Below, piece by piece: positions 34,001 through 49,000 of a stretch of 64,000 nt of DNA. The stretch spans positions 1 through 64,000 of the forward strand of contig CAYGSD010000013.1 in NCBI GenBank assembly GCA_964352625.1. Reading direction: 5' to 3'. The notes beneath the pieces are model-generated. The model saw nothing but the letters and a program-made list of their open reading frames with translations, had not been told where the DNA came from and searched no databases. The stretch comes from JAAEPI01 sp964352625 (lineage in GTDB: Bacteria; Bacteroidota; Bacteroidia; Cytophagales; Cyclobacteriaceae). The translations under genes and the position numbers were made by a program. Within the stretch, counting starts at the first letter, position 1, and each line of letters starts with the position of its first letter.

Positions 34001-37000
34001 CGGGATTGTCACATTGTATTTGGATGGCGTTTTTATTACGCAGGGTACCGATAATGCGGTATTTCTAAACGCCAACACTTCCATTGGAGGGCATCAAGCA
34101 GGAAACCAGTTCTTGGACGGTCAGATAGATGAGGTAAGAATTTGGGATTATGTGAGAGCAGAAGCGCAGATTGCTACGTTCAAAGACGAAGAGCTTAATG
34201 GTACAGAGACTGGATTGGTCGCTTACTATAAAATGGATTTAGACGGTGGGGCTTTAAATGATTTTGTAGGAGAGAATGCTGGCTCCCCGTACGATACGAA
34301 TGATGGTACTATTACAGGAGCTGTACAAACAGGGACTGGACCAGTGATTTCTGACCCATCACCTCCGGATGTAACTGCTCCTACACCTACAATTGCCTAT
34401 GAGGCAGGGTTTGATGGAAACAACTCCCCAGTAACTCTTCGAATTAACTTCGGTGAAGCCATGGCAGGCTTTAGTCCTGGCGAGTTCACGATTGGAAATG
34501 CAACTTTCGCCAATTTCACAGATTGGGGCGCAGGAGAATATGGAGTTGATCTATTTCCATCGGATAATGGTGTTACGGTCACTTTTGAAATCCCTAGCGG
34601 TGTAGCAACCGACCTTTCGGGAAATCTTAATAATGCTTCCTTACAATTCAACTTCACGGCCAGTCCTCCTGAAAATGCACTCGCTTTTGATGGAAACAAT
34701 CAGCAGGTTTCGTTGTTCAGCCCATCGGCACTTGAGTCAGCAATCACGACGGTAGAAGCATGGGTTCGTCCGGATGCCAATGACGCCAACGCACGGGCAT
34801 ATTTTGCTTTGAGAGATGCTGATACAAATTCCAGATTCAGCATTCACATCAGTCGTACAGGGAACACAATTGGAGTGTTCAGCACTTCCGATAGCTATGC
34901 TACGATACCTTTTACTTGGACGCAAGGACAATGGTACCACATTGCATGTGTAATAAGAGATGCGACCACTGACGTCTACATTGACGGGGTTTCGATCGGC
35001 ACGATTACCGGAGGTATGGATCCTGCCATTACAGGAATGACAGGAGCAATTGGCTCACCGAATGACTCAGGATACCCAACAGAGTATTTTGTAGGAGCAA
35101 TAGATGATCTTAGGGTTTGGAACTATGAAAGAAGTTCAGGAGACATATCGTCTAATTACAATGTTCAATTAACCGGATCAGAATTTGGGCTTGTAGCCTA
35201 TCACCATTTCAACTACGACAATGGTTTCAGACTTCTGGATCTTTCACCAACTGGCCAAACTGGCTTTTTGAGTGGAATGGCTGGGACAGAATGGACGGCT
35301 GGGATTACCTTATCTGCACCTGATATTACTCCACCAACCCCAACCATCACAAGTACCCAATCAGGCTCAACCTCAAACGCTCCATTTGATGTGACCATTA
35401 CCTTCGATGAGCCGCTACAAAACGGAACCTTCACTGAAACAGATATTTCTGTAACTAATGGCTTGATAGCCAATTTCGTAGATGTCGGAGACGACCAAAC
35501 CTTCACCGCAGACATCTATCCATCAGCTGATGGGCAAGTAGACGTAGATGTGCTCGCAGGAGTCGCTACCGATGGAAGCACGAATGGTAACATTGCGGCG
35601 ACAACTTTTAGTATTACTGCAACACTACCTGAGAATGCATTGGATCTCGATGGAAGCTCGGAAGTGGATTTAGCACAGCACATAGCCAGTATTGATATCA
35701 ATTCACCGATAACCTTCGAGGCTTGGATCAAGCCGGATGCGGATGTTTGCAAAAATTTATTCTGGCTAGGACCAACCGGATCGGCTTCAGATCACTTCAC
35801 TCAGATTATGGTTGGAAATGGGTGCTCTCTGTCCTCCAATTCAATGATTGTGAGTTATGTATCTCCTTCATCTGCTTACCAATATGTAGCCTATCAGGAT
35901 GCTGACAGATCAAAATTGTTTGATGGACAGTGGCATCATATTGCCTTGGTTTACAGCGGCACTGAGTTGACAATTTATCTGGATGGCAATTCAATGCCGA
36001 CAACAGTCTTAACTGGTGCTGATGGAGGAAGATTTGCCGGACATGCAGTAACGCCAACATCTATGTCGATTGGTCGCTACACTACTAACTATTATGACGG
36101 ACAGGTTGATGAATTAAGAATCTGGAATGGCGTGAGAGATCAGTCTGAGATAGTTGCCAATGCAAATACTTCGACACCTGACCTGAGCGATGATGTGTTG
36201 ATTGCTCAATACTCATTTAACCAGACGGGCGGAACGCTGGCATTGGAAACCACGAATTCTTTAAATGGCCAGTTGGCCGGGACTCCCGGATTTGTTTCAT
36301 CCAATGCGTTTGCTACTGACATTACCGCTCCAGGTTTCGTTGGTGGTTACCCACTCGCTCAAAACCTTGATTTCGATCGCTTCGATCTGACGGTACAACT
36401 CAACGAACCGGGCTCGGTTTACTTCGTGGTTGTCCCGGATGGTGCAACCGCTCCTACCGTAAGTGAAATACTTGGTGGAACCGGAAGCGGAGGAACGGGA
36501 GAGGTCACGGCCGGAACCTTTGCCATACCTACGGCGAACACTGATGTGACAGTGGCGGTTGCCGGGTTACAGGCCGAAACAGCCTACGATTTTTATATCG
36601 TGGCTCAGGACGATGAGACCACACCGAATGTTCAAAATATTCCTTCACTGCTTGAAGTGCTTACAACCACTCCGCCAAATAATGCGCTGGATTTTGCAGG
36701 TGCTAATAACTATGTGGAAATCGCAGATGTGGATCAGCTGAGTTTTGGTGACGGTACTTCTGATTCGCCATTTACGGTAGAAGCATGGGTTAATTTCTCT
36801 TCTACAGTTCAACAAAGTATTGTGTCTAAAAGGACTGGATTCTCCGAGTGGCATATGGTCACAAGTAGTGCTTCCAGACTTTCCATCCTACTATATGATC
36901 AATCATCCAGTGGATACATATACAGTGAAGCTCTTGGGTTTACATTTAATACTGGTCAGTGGTATCACGTTGCACTCACTTATGACGGATTTGGCTCAGG

Positions 37001-40000
37001 TTCTGGAATCAAATTGTTTGTTGATGGTGTAGAGCAAAGCGCAACACCTGGAATCTCAGGTTCATATACGGCGATGGAAAACACCACTTCCACCGTGCAA
37101 ATTGGAATGCTAAATTCCAGTCAGTTCAACTTTGAGGGAGACATTGATGAAGTACGTATCTGGAATACTGAAAGAACGCCAGCTGACATAAGTACATATC
37201 ATGATGTCAAACTGGGTGGGTACGAATCCGGCTTAGTGGCATACTATGATTTTGAGAGCACCACTGGAAGCACGGCTTTCGATGGTTCGGGTAATGGAAA
37301 TGACGGTTCATTAACAGGTATGACCTTCGATGCAAATAGTACATCCGGCCCAAGCCTGGGCGCCCCAATTCCTGACACCACATCTCCGGTGCTGACTACA
37401 ATTGGGTTTGAGAATATCACTGAAACGGGCGTGGATGTAACCTTCACAACGGATGAGGATGCGAATTTGTACTATGTGGCGACTAACTCGGCCACACCTC
37501 CATCTGCGACACAGATTATCAATGGACTAGACAATTTAGGAGGGGCCGCTATCAGTGCGGGTAACTACGCCGGCACAATGGCAGGCGGTCAGAATTTTGG
37601 AATAGGTAGTTTGACGGCTGGCACAACCTACTATATCTATTGGGTAGGTGTTGATGCATCGGCGAACGAATCGAACGTATTGGGGGGCACTTTTACCACG
37701 GCTTCACCGCCACCGATCGTCGCTTTCGAAACCATGCCGGTAACGGGAGGAACTGTAGCACCGGGATCGAATGACAACTTGATTTACAAGTATCGAGTAG
37801 ATGTTTCCGGTGGAAGTGTAACAAGTGAGGGCTTCTTCTTACAATTGGGAGGAACTAGTTTCTCTACGGCAGACTTTGCTGCAGGTACACCATTCGGTAT
37901 GCGTTACAGTCTGAACGTAGATGATTTTGCTGGAGCGACTTCATTTACCGATGGAAGTTTCGGCACAGGTGATCCGGTACCAGTAGATGGAACAGGCTTC
38001 TTCTACACCGGAACGATCAACGATGGAGAGTCGATGTATTTCTATGTCACAGCGGACATTGCTGCGGATGCCACAGAGGGTAACGACTTCAATGTACAGT
38101 TACCAGACCTTAACAACTTCGGTTATGCCGACCCTAAGGACAAACAAATTACGGGAGCAGGTTTGTTGGTAGGGCCGACATTTACAATTCAGATTCCCGA
38201 AAACGCCTTGGATTTCGATGGAGTCAATGACTATGTCGATTTAACAAACAATTTGGCCAATTTGGATTTCGATGCTCCTGCAACTATCGAATTTTGGTAC
38301 AAATCTCCTAATAATCCTTCCTCAACCAGTGAGGAGATATTCACTCTTGGCACCAGTGCTCTGGATAATGAGTTTTTCATAAGATACGGTGATGGCGGAG
38401 GGGCGCTTACCAATGAAGTCATTACGGTAATGCATGCGCCTACTTCGAGTGGCTTTACTTTTCAGGGTCATGTAACAAGTTCCCCTTCAGATTTTGTTGA
38501 TACATGGCGCCATTATGCTCTTGTGGCGGACGGAACTGCCTATACGTTATATATCGATGGTGTTGAGGCAGCTTTGTCAAACTTCAATGGAGGTGGTGCT
38601 GGTAATACGAATTTTGGAGATTTTGGAGATGGTTTGAGCCCAACTAAGGCGTTCATTGGAGCGAGAAGTAATTTTCAAGCAAGCTCCTTTGCAAAAGGAC
38701 AGCTGGAAAATTTAAGAATTTGGAACACGGTTCGTTCTCAATCCGAGATCATCGCAAATGCTAACGTAGAAATTACTTCCGATCCGAATCTGGTTGCAGC
38801 GTATAATTTCAATGCTTCTTCAGGAACGAACCTGACCGACATTTCTGGAAATGGAAATGATGGAGTGCTCACAAGCATGGACAACAGCGATTGGGTCGCT
38901 TCCACTGTCCCAGATTGTATTGGTGACTTGACTTTCACAGGAGTTGATAACAATTGGTTCAATTCGGCCAACTGGTGTGGTGGCGTGATACCTGATATTG
39001 CCGAGCCTCAGACCGATGACATTATCATTTCGGCTGGCACTATTAATCTCGCCGCAGTGAATGCCCTTGGTGAGTTTGAACTGACAGATGCAGATTTAAT
39101 CATACTGCCGGGCGCTACCCTGAATCTGAATTTTGCCGGAACAGGCATGTCGCTAGCTGGCTCTGCAAGAATTATTAATTACGGCACGTTGAACATTGTC
39201 AGGAATGTAACGCTCAATGACAATTCCGACATTGTCAACTACGGCGAACTCAATGTGACCAGCCAATTAAACTTTGCAGGAGCAAATGGGTTTGTGGTAC
39301 CGGCTGGCTCGATACTGAGAACAAGTGGTGCAATCATTGGCTCATTGACAATCGAGCTTGGAGCCACCCACGCACCTGGCGCATCTCCTGGTTGTAACAA
39401 TATCACCGGAGACTACACCAACGCCGGAACGCTGGAAGTAGAAATCGATGGGCTGACGCCATGTACCGAATACGATCAGGTGACTGCTACCAGCAATGCC
39501 GACATCACAGGAGCGATCCTGAATATGATCCTTGGATTTGCTCCATCTGGTAATCAGGAGTTCCTGATCATTGATGCTGCAGGGACATTGACTGGCACGT
39601 TTGCTTCTGACAACCTGCCTGTGGACTGGAGCATAGCTTACAATTATCCTAATACTGGGGAGGTGAGTTTGATTTACACGGCTCCTCCTGTGCAAAATGC
39701 CTTGACGTTTGATGGGGTGGATGACCGTGTAGACTTCACAAGAACTCAGGTAATCGGAGGGCTCACTTATGAAGCCTGGATTTCAACTACGTCTACGGCA
39801 AGCACTTCGAGTTATGCTGGAAACTCAGCAATGACAATTATTGGTGATATTAACAACGAGGTTGGCTTCACCTTCGGAATCACAGATGGCTTTATTGAAA
39901 TGCACCACTTCAATGGTTCATGGACGTCTGTTACAGGCAATACAAAAGTTAATGACGGGGCATGGCACCATGTGGCGGTGACGCACCAACAAGGATCGGG

Positions 40001-43000
40001 GTTTGTGACACTTTATGTAGATGGCGAAGAGGATCAGACAGGAACGATTTCCTGGGACAGTAATCCAGATTATCATGCATTCAACAGAATAGGCTCCAGT
40101 TACAGTGCTGGGGCAGTTGATGGAGAGTTCTTTGATGGTCAGATTGATGAAGTGAGGATTTGGAATTCAGTGAGGTTTGAGTCAACAATCCGTCAAGACA
40201 TGTTCCGAGAACTTTCGGGATCTGAGAGCGGATTATTAGCTTATTACAATTTCAACCACACTTCAGGCAATCTTATAGATCAAACGATCAACGGAAACGA
40301 CGGAACCCTTATTGGAGGTCCAACCTACGACCCCTCAGGTGCCTTCCGACCGTTTGCCCTTTCAGCAGAGAATGCAAATGCAAATGGCTTCCGAGCCAGA
40401 TGGCAGCAAATCCAAAATGCCGATGGAATGACCATTGAATGGTCTACTGATAATTTCTCTTCTGTAGACGGTTCTGTAGTTCTGGGGGCGAGTGATGCCG
40501 ATGAGCAGAGCTATTTTGTGAATGCCTCACTTTCTCCAACAACGCGAACTCAGTATAGACTTCAATACACTGACGGAACATTTACCTCCGATTATTCCAA
40601 TGAAATAGAGTTCTTCCCGGGTGCTGGGAATGCATTGGATTTTGATGGGACGGATGATCAGGTCTTAATTGAAGATGTTCAACTGTCAAATTCTTTTACA
40701 ATTGAAACGTGGTTCAAAACAAGTCAGACTACTGGATATTTATTAGTCCTGAATGAAGCTAATAACTCTTCAAACACTTTCAGTATGCTTCAAATAAATG
40801 GGGGCAATGCAAGACTGGTTCTTCGTGATCCTCCTAATAATTCAGGAGGTACAACTTTACAATCAGCTGGCACCTATAACGATGGAAATTGGCATCATAT
40901 GGCTGGCGTTTACGACGGTGGGTCAACTCTTACCCTATATGTAGATGGTGTTCAAGTGGATCAGAACACCTCTCTTTCAGCGGGAAGCGCATACTTGACA
41001 GACCTTAGTATTGGAAGAAACCTTGCCAATGGAGTCAATATTTTAACAGGCCAAATCGATGAAGTCCGAATCTGGAATACGGCTCGAGATCAATCCGACA
41101 TCCAGCAAGATCTCTACCGCACCATCAATCCAAACGAGTCTGGGCTTGTCGCTTATTACCGAATGGACGAAGGAACCGCCGATGGCACGAACACAGGCAT
41201 TGCTGCCCCAGAAGTCATTGACCTAACTGGCAATGGAAATGACGGAACCATAAATGGTTTCTCCAAAACAGGCACTACTTCCAACTGGGTGACTTCAGGA
41301 GCCATGTCGTCTGGTGTCAATCCACCAGCGCCTTTTGCCTTGAATTCTTATTTTGATTCCAATGATGACGGCATGTCTATTGATTGGGATTCATCGGAAG
41401 GATCAGACGTTACCGGCGCAACTATTCGCTTGGCAACTGATCCAGCCATGAGCTCAATCGTGGAAACGTACACCACCGGATCACCCGGTGAATTCATCGT
41501 ACCCGCTATTGATTGGACCGCCGATCAGGATTACTTCATAGACATCCAACACACCAACTCGTTCGGCTCTTCGGCTGTATCTCCTATTGAGGCAGTGCCA
41601 TCAAGAAATTGGCCGGGACTAGCTGCGGACATGGACGGGTCTAGCTACATTCTTGCTTCCGCTGGCGCAGAGGCTCTAAGTGGTTCAAGCACTTTTACAA
41701 TTGATTTTTGGCTCAGAGCAGATATTGGATGGAATGGACATATATTCCATATTGATGGCTTAGGTGGTGATTATCTTGGAGTTAATACAAGCACTGGAGA
41801 CTTACAACTTCGTGATGCGACTAACGCTGATGCAGGTGATATTAGAACAGGGCCAGGCGCTTATCCGAATGATGGAGAATGGCACCATGTAGCCATTACA
41901 AATAGTGGCGCGGGAAATGGACACATTTATATTGATGGAGTAGAAGTGGGTGGTTATACTCAGAATGGACACAGTGGGTTCTCTGTAAGCACTGCGGATC
42001 TTTATATTGCTGCTTACAACAACACCATTGGTCGACTCGAGGGACAAATCGACGAATTCAGAATATCAGACTATGCCATGGACGAGGCGGATGTACTGGA
42101 CTTCATGAACCGATCAAGTGAGGGGGATAGCCACGTGCTTTACTACAAGTTCGACACACAATCTGGCAGCACTGTTTACGACCGAAGCTCAAACACATTT
42201 GATGCAGGAGTGTCAGGCACGGCCTCTTTCATCAACTCCACAATCGAAGAAACCGCCCCTCCAGCTCCACAAAATGTCACTGCCTATGCGTCAGGCTCAG
42301 ATATCATTGTCAGCTGGACTGAAGGAAGCAACACAGACAATTACGAAGTGGAATGGGCAGATGATGCCGCCTTTACCGGATCATCCACTAGCGGTCTGCT
42401 TTCGAACGCCACGGAGACATTTACAGTATCTTCCGCCGGAACGGCCAGGTACTTCCGTGTCATTTCCAGCAATACCTTCGGTAGCACGAATTCCGAGACG
42501 GAGTTTGCCACCACGGAGGCCTTCCCTGGGTATGCTGTCCAATTTGATGGAACGGATGATGAAATATCTATTCCGGCCATAAGTCGAATTGATGAAGCCA
42601 TGTCCAACCTCAATTCCATCACGGTGGAGGCATGGGTGAGACCTTCTGACGACTTAGATGAAAATGATGTCTATTTCTCTACGAGAGAAACAGCGTCGAA
42701 TACCACATTCAGTCTTCACATCAATACGGTACAAAATCACATTCTTATATGGGATGGTATAGCGCAAGGGACTGTGAGCCACCCATTCGATCCCGGCACG
42801 TGGTACCACGTCACTGCGGTGATCAGTGACACCAATACGGATTTCTTTGTTGATGGGTCTTCTATTGGATCCACTGGAACGGGGTATAATACCCTAAACA
42901 CAGGATTATCAGCTGCTATTGGCTCACCAAATGAGGGGCCGGGTCTTTTTGTCGAAGAGTATTTCGAAGGAGAAATCGATGAATTGAGAGTTTGGGATGG

Positions 43001-46000
43001 ATATTATGCAAATACTTATGACAGGAATTCTCCATTATCAGGATCGGTCATTTCTAACGAATACTCCTCACTGATCGCATATTTCCCAATGGATGAGAAT
43101 GCGGGAACGGAAACATGGGATCGATCCATTGGAACAAGTAACGGAACACTGGTTGGAGATGCAGATTTTGCTCCTTCTACAGTTGGTCTATCCCCACCAA
43201 CTCCTCCAACAGGACTTACCACTGCAGCTTCAGGTAATGACATTATACTCAACTGGAAAGATGATCCCGCTGATGATAACACGGATTATTTGATTGAATG
43301 GGCGAGCGACCCGAATGATTTTGATAATACTATTGAAGGCTTTACAACAACAGGAGATGGAGAAGCAGAGACTGCTACCATTTTTTTTGGGGCGAATCAA
43401 GGCTATTATTTCAGGGTAACAGCTACCAATGGCGCGGAAGATGCAAGTAGTCAATCGAGTATTGAGTTTGGTACTGATCGGGCGTTTCCGGGCTATGCCT
43501 TGGATTTGGATGGTACAGATGATTTGGCATATGGCACAACTGGCGGGACACTAACCGTCTCAGGAGAGTACACAGTAGAGGCATGGGTCAAACCAATGAC
43601 CAATGACCCAGTAGCCATTTTTAGTACTCGAAATTCATCATTTGATTTTGGATTTGATCTTCAATTGGCCAGTGGAAACGTAATTCATGCGGACATAGGT
43701 AATGGATCAGGGTGGATTACAACGACCGCCGATGCAACGTACAATTACACTACAGGCCAGTGGATGCATATAGCTTACACTGTCAACACCACAGGTTATA
43801 CCATATATGTAAATGGTACTGAAATTGGCTCAGGCTCTTATAGTGCAACACCACTTCTTCTGGATGCCAACAGAGACAAGCTCATTATTGGCGCTGTGAA
43901 TGAAACAGGTGGATCTGAGTTTATTGGACAAATTGATGAAGTGCGTATTTGGAGCGATGTGCGCTTGCCAGCTGAAATTACCGGAAACCTGACAACTCCA
44001 CTTACGGGGAACGAACAAGGTCTTGTGGCTTACTACACATTCGACGAAAACTCAGGTGCTCTTTCTACTGCATGGGATCGCTCTACGAACACGTACAATG
44101 CGGCGCTCATTGCTGACGCGAGTTTCCAAACGTCTTACGCCGGAGATTTAACGCCCCCAACTTTATCAGGCCTTAATGTGAGCAGCATCACTGAAACTGG
44201 AGCTGATGTGGGCTTCACATTAGGCGAACCATCTAACTTCTATTTTGTAGTTACAGAGTCTATGACAAAGCCATCTGCAGCTCAGGTGGCAGCCTTTACA
44301 GACGAGAATGACATGTCGCCTGCGAATCTGGCTGGTGGCTTCTTCAATACCGGAACTAGATCGAGCACGACCAGTGGATTGTCTGCAGGTACTGACTACT
44401 ACCTACACATGGTACTCAGGGATTTGGCAGGAAATTACTCAACTGTAGAAACGGTGAATTTCATGACCCTTTCTCCTCCTGCTCCTTCTATAAGTGCAGT
44501 TACACCTGACCAAGGTGCCTCTGGAATTTCGATCACCATTGACGGAACGGACTTTGGGTCGAACATCGCAGGAAATTATGTGTCTGTGGGAGGAAATGAG
44601 GCTACAATCACGGCGGCCAATTCAACTCAGATTACCGCAACGCTTCCAGCGGGTTTGAAATCCAACAGTAAGGTATTGGTGACGAATACTGAAACCGGTT
44701 TGCAAAGTTTACCGACGTATTTCAACACTACATATTCAGGCCCAGGCATTGATGAAAGCAGTTACTCAATCACAGCATATGATCTTGGAAGCCGTGTAGG
44801 AAACAGCGTGGTTGTCGGAGATTTCACAAATGACGGAAACCTAGATTGGTTGGCTGTTCAAGATGACAAGACAGGAGTTAACTCGAAGGTTCAGTTAATG
44901 ACTGGTGATGGTTTTGGTGGGTTTACGCAAAGTGCGGTTACAATGAGTAGCCTATTTACTAAGTGGGCTGAAGCGGCCGATTTTGACAATGATGGAAATC
45001 TAGATTTTATTGTTGGCGAGCGGGATGCCGGAGGATTTGATATTGTTTTTGGTGACGGAACAGGAAACTTTACTGCTACCAACTATCCTGGCTACAGCTC
45101 TCATTTTGATGTATCAGTAGGAGACTTCAACGAGGACGGTTATGTCGATGTAGTATTAGCCAGATCTACTCCAACAGAAGTGCTTGTATTCCTTAATGAC
45201 GGAACGGGCGCAATGAATACTCCGGTTGGATATGCAACCACGGCCGGGGCAGGTCAATTGGCCATTGCGGATTACGATTCGGATGGCACTCTGGATATCG
45301 GAACGGATGTAGGCAATGGGTTTAACTACTTACCAGGTAATGGTGATGGTTCGTTTGGGACTGCCCAAGCTTTCACCTCATCAAATACTGCTAATGGATT
45401 GGTCACAGGTGATTTTAACGAAGATGGCCATATCGATGCAGTTACTATTCACTCAAATCAAATAGCCGTCTACATAAATGATGGATCAGGAGGATTTAGT
45501 GGCGGCATCACAACTTATACTTCAGGAACTACATCCGCTTATTATTTTGGAACAACCGGAGATTTTGATGGAGATGGTAATCTGGATGTGGCCTTTGGTG
45601 AAAGCCTAAACTTGATCATCATGTTGGGTGATGGGACTGGCGCATTTACGCCAACCACGATAACAGGACTGAGCACAGGTGCTTCCAGAGGTGTTGACGA
45701 TGGAGACTTCAATAATGATGGGCGTACAGATTTGGTGGTTGCGTCTCAAGGAAATACAGGATTCCCTTCATTCGATGTACTGATCAATCAATCTGTCTTT
45801 GACAATGCATTGGAGTTCGATGGAGTGGACGATTTAGTCACCGTTGCTGACGACATATCATTGGACTTTCTACAGCAAACGATAGAAGGATGGTTCTATT
45901 TTGACGATGTATCTGGAACCAAATACTTGATTAGTCGAAGTGCTGGGGCTGTCACCGCGGGAGACATTAGTTTATCTATTCAGAATCAGAAATTCCGTTA

Positions 46001-49000
46001 CCAAATCGCAAATGATGCAGATACTTGGACTGGTGTAAATGGAGAAGCAACAACCACCCTTGCGACGGGACAGTGGTATCATTTAGCCGGTACTTTTGAT
46101 GGAGCTACCGTTAAGATTTATGTGAATGGAGTTGAAGATGCTTCAGTGTCTACAACCGGAACATTCACTAATTATGCAACGTCTCCAGATCCACTTGAAT
46201 TTGGCCGATTGGCCACCGCTGGAGCAAATCCATTTAACGGTAAAATGGATGAAATTAGAGTTTGGAATGTCGCAAGATCTCAAGGTGACATCCAAGCCAA
46301 TATGAGTAATTCTCTGACTGGTGGTGCAGGATTGGTTGCAGCCTACAGTTTCAATGTGGGTGTGCCTGATGCTACGAATACAGGCTTAACTAACCTTCCG
46401 GATGTTTCCATCAATGGAAATGATGGAACGCTAAGTGGTTTTGCTTTGGCAGGCTCTGCTTCCAACTGGGTGGCTTCCGATGCATCATCTACAGATGTAA
46501 CGGCTCCAATACTTACTTCAGTTTCAATTACCAATACATCGGCGGTTTTTGATGCTAATCAAGCGAAAGTGGGCGATGAGGTTGTATTGAGTTTTGAATC
46601 CAATGAAGACCTTCAAACGCCTGTCGTGTTCATTCAGGGAGAATCTGTGACACCATCTGGTGGTGGAACAAACTGGTCAGCTACTTACACCACTATGATA
46701 AGTGATCCTGAGGGACTCATTCCTTTCACCATAGACTATCAGGATTTGGCGGGAAATGCAGGTTCCCAAGTCACCGCTGTAACAGCTGGTGCGGATGTGA
46801 ACTTCGATAAAACGGCTCCCACAGTCACCATAAGTTCTTCAGAGTTAGACCCTACATCTTCTTCGCCATTCGTAGTAGATGTCGGTTTTGATGGAGTCGT
46901 TCACAACCTCGCAGATACAGATTTCACAATAGGAAATGGTATCGCCTCCAATCTTCAGACTGGAGATCAACAAAACTATACGCTGGACATTACTCCATCT
47001 GGTGCAGGATTGGTGACGGTGGATCTGGATGCCGATATGGCCATTGATGCTGCTGGAAATGGCAATGAGGTTGCTGATCAATTTACAATCACCTATCAAA
47101 CTCCAACAGGTCCGGGTGGGGTTGCGACGAACTTATTCGCTTGGCTAAAGGCCGATGCAGGCGTCACTGGCACCACTCAGGTTTCCAGTTGGGCGGATCA
47201 GTCTGGAAATGGCGCAAATGCTACCGAAAGCATTGGGCCAGAATTATTGGAAGGTCATATTAATTACAACCCGGCATTGAATTTTAATGCCACCGATGGA
47301 ATGGCCATTGCCAATGATCTGAATTCAGCTCCATATACTGTTTCGATAGTTTATAACAGTAATGGAGGAAGCACATTGAGAAGAGCTATTTCAGGTTCGA
47401 ATAACTGGCTGATCGGGCCGTATAATGGTCAGCATTTGCATCATGCGGATAACTGGATTACAAATCCAGGCCCTGGCGTGCAGACAGGTGTGTCGGTAAT
47501 TGGAACAGCGGTGAATACAGGCGTGAGTGGTAATTCCGCTTTCTTCGTCTCAGGGGACAATGTAACTACGAGTAGCGCTCCAACGGGTGTTCCAGGAACC
47601 ATGTTCCTTGGAGGGGAACTCGGTTGCTGTCCAGAACCTATGGACGGAGACATTGCTGAGGTCATCGTTTATTCCTCCGTACTCTCGGTTATTGATCGCC
47701 AGAAGATGGAATCCTATTTGGCAGTTAAGTATGGCCTGACCTTGGATCAGTCCACTCCTCAGGATTACATCGCATCAAATGGTTCAGTGATTTGGTCTGG
47801 AAATGGTCTTGGATTTTTAAATAACATAGGGGTCATCGGTCGAGACGATGCTTCTGAACTAAATCAAAAGCAGTCACGAAGTGAACAAATTGGATCCATT
47901 CTTGGCGTAGCGGTTGGATCATTTGACACGGACAACCAATCCAACGCAAACACATTTGACGCAGACCTCACATTCTTAGCATGGGGTCATGATGGAGCTG
48001 ATGCAACCGAGGCAGGTCAGACTGCTTCATCGCTTCCGGGAGGAATTGATTCTCGAATGACACGGGTTTGGAGAATTGAGGAAAACTTAGGAAACGTTTC
48101 TTCCGCTGAAGTTCAGTTTGATCTGAATGGACTGGGATACCCAAGTACAGATGCTGGGGATTATTCGATCTTAGTAAGTTCCGACCCCTTTGACTTTAGT
48201 TCGGCGTATGTTCAAGTGGCTGATTCGTATGTTGATGGAGTGGTCTCCTTTGGAGGATTGGATTTGGCTGGTGGGGATTTCATCACTATGGGTGTTAGTT
48301 CTTCTGTCCCAGGCGCACAAGCCATCTACTACACCACTTCAACAAATCTTGTGGAATTTGATCTGAATTCGCTTAGCCCGTCAACTATAGAATCAGGATC
48401 GAACTTAACTGGCTCGGCGGTCGATTATGACAATGGATATTACTATTGGTCGGAGCAATCCCAAATAAGGAGATTTGATGGATCATCCACTACGACTATT
48501 CTTTCCGGACTAGGCTCAGTGCGAGATATTGACCTTGACCTTAATAACGGAAAAATTTATTGGACAGACTTCAGCAACAATACGGTTAGTCGAGCAAATC
48601 TTGATGGTTCGGCACCTGAGATTTTATTGTCTGGTCAAAGCGGTCCATTTGGAATAGACATAGACGTGACCGATGGCAAGATGTACTTTGTTGAATTAGG
48701 CACTTCGATTAAACGTGCGAATCTTGATGGTTCAAGTCTAGAAACTCTTATTTCTGGCGGAAACGTTAATGACGCAAGAGATATAGCAGTAGACTGGGTT
48801 AATGGTATTATTTTCTGGAGTTCTGGAACGCTAACGAACATTCAGTCAGCTAATACGGACGGAAGTGGAATTTCCACATTCAAATCCGGATTAAGTCAAC
48901 CATATGGTCTGGCTGTTGACAATGTTACTGGCTATCTCTATTGGATGGATAGTGGAAATATTTCGAGAGCTGTATCAACTGATGGTTCCGATCAATCTGT

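Noticed and set aside
42118..42582. 154-codon frame overlapping the giant gene
   Set aside because: Alternative frame of a continuous LamG-coding region; low-complexity product.
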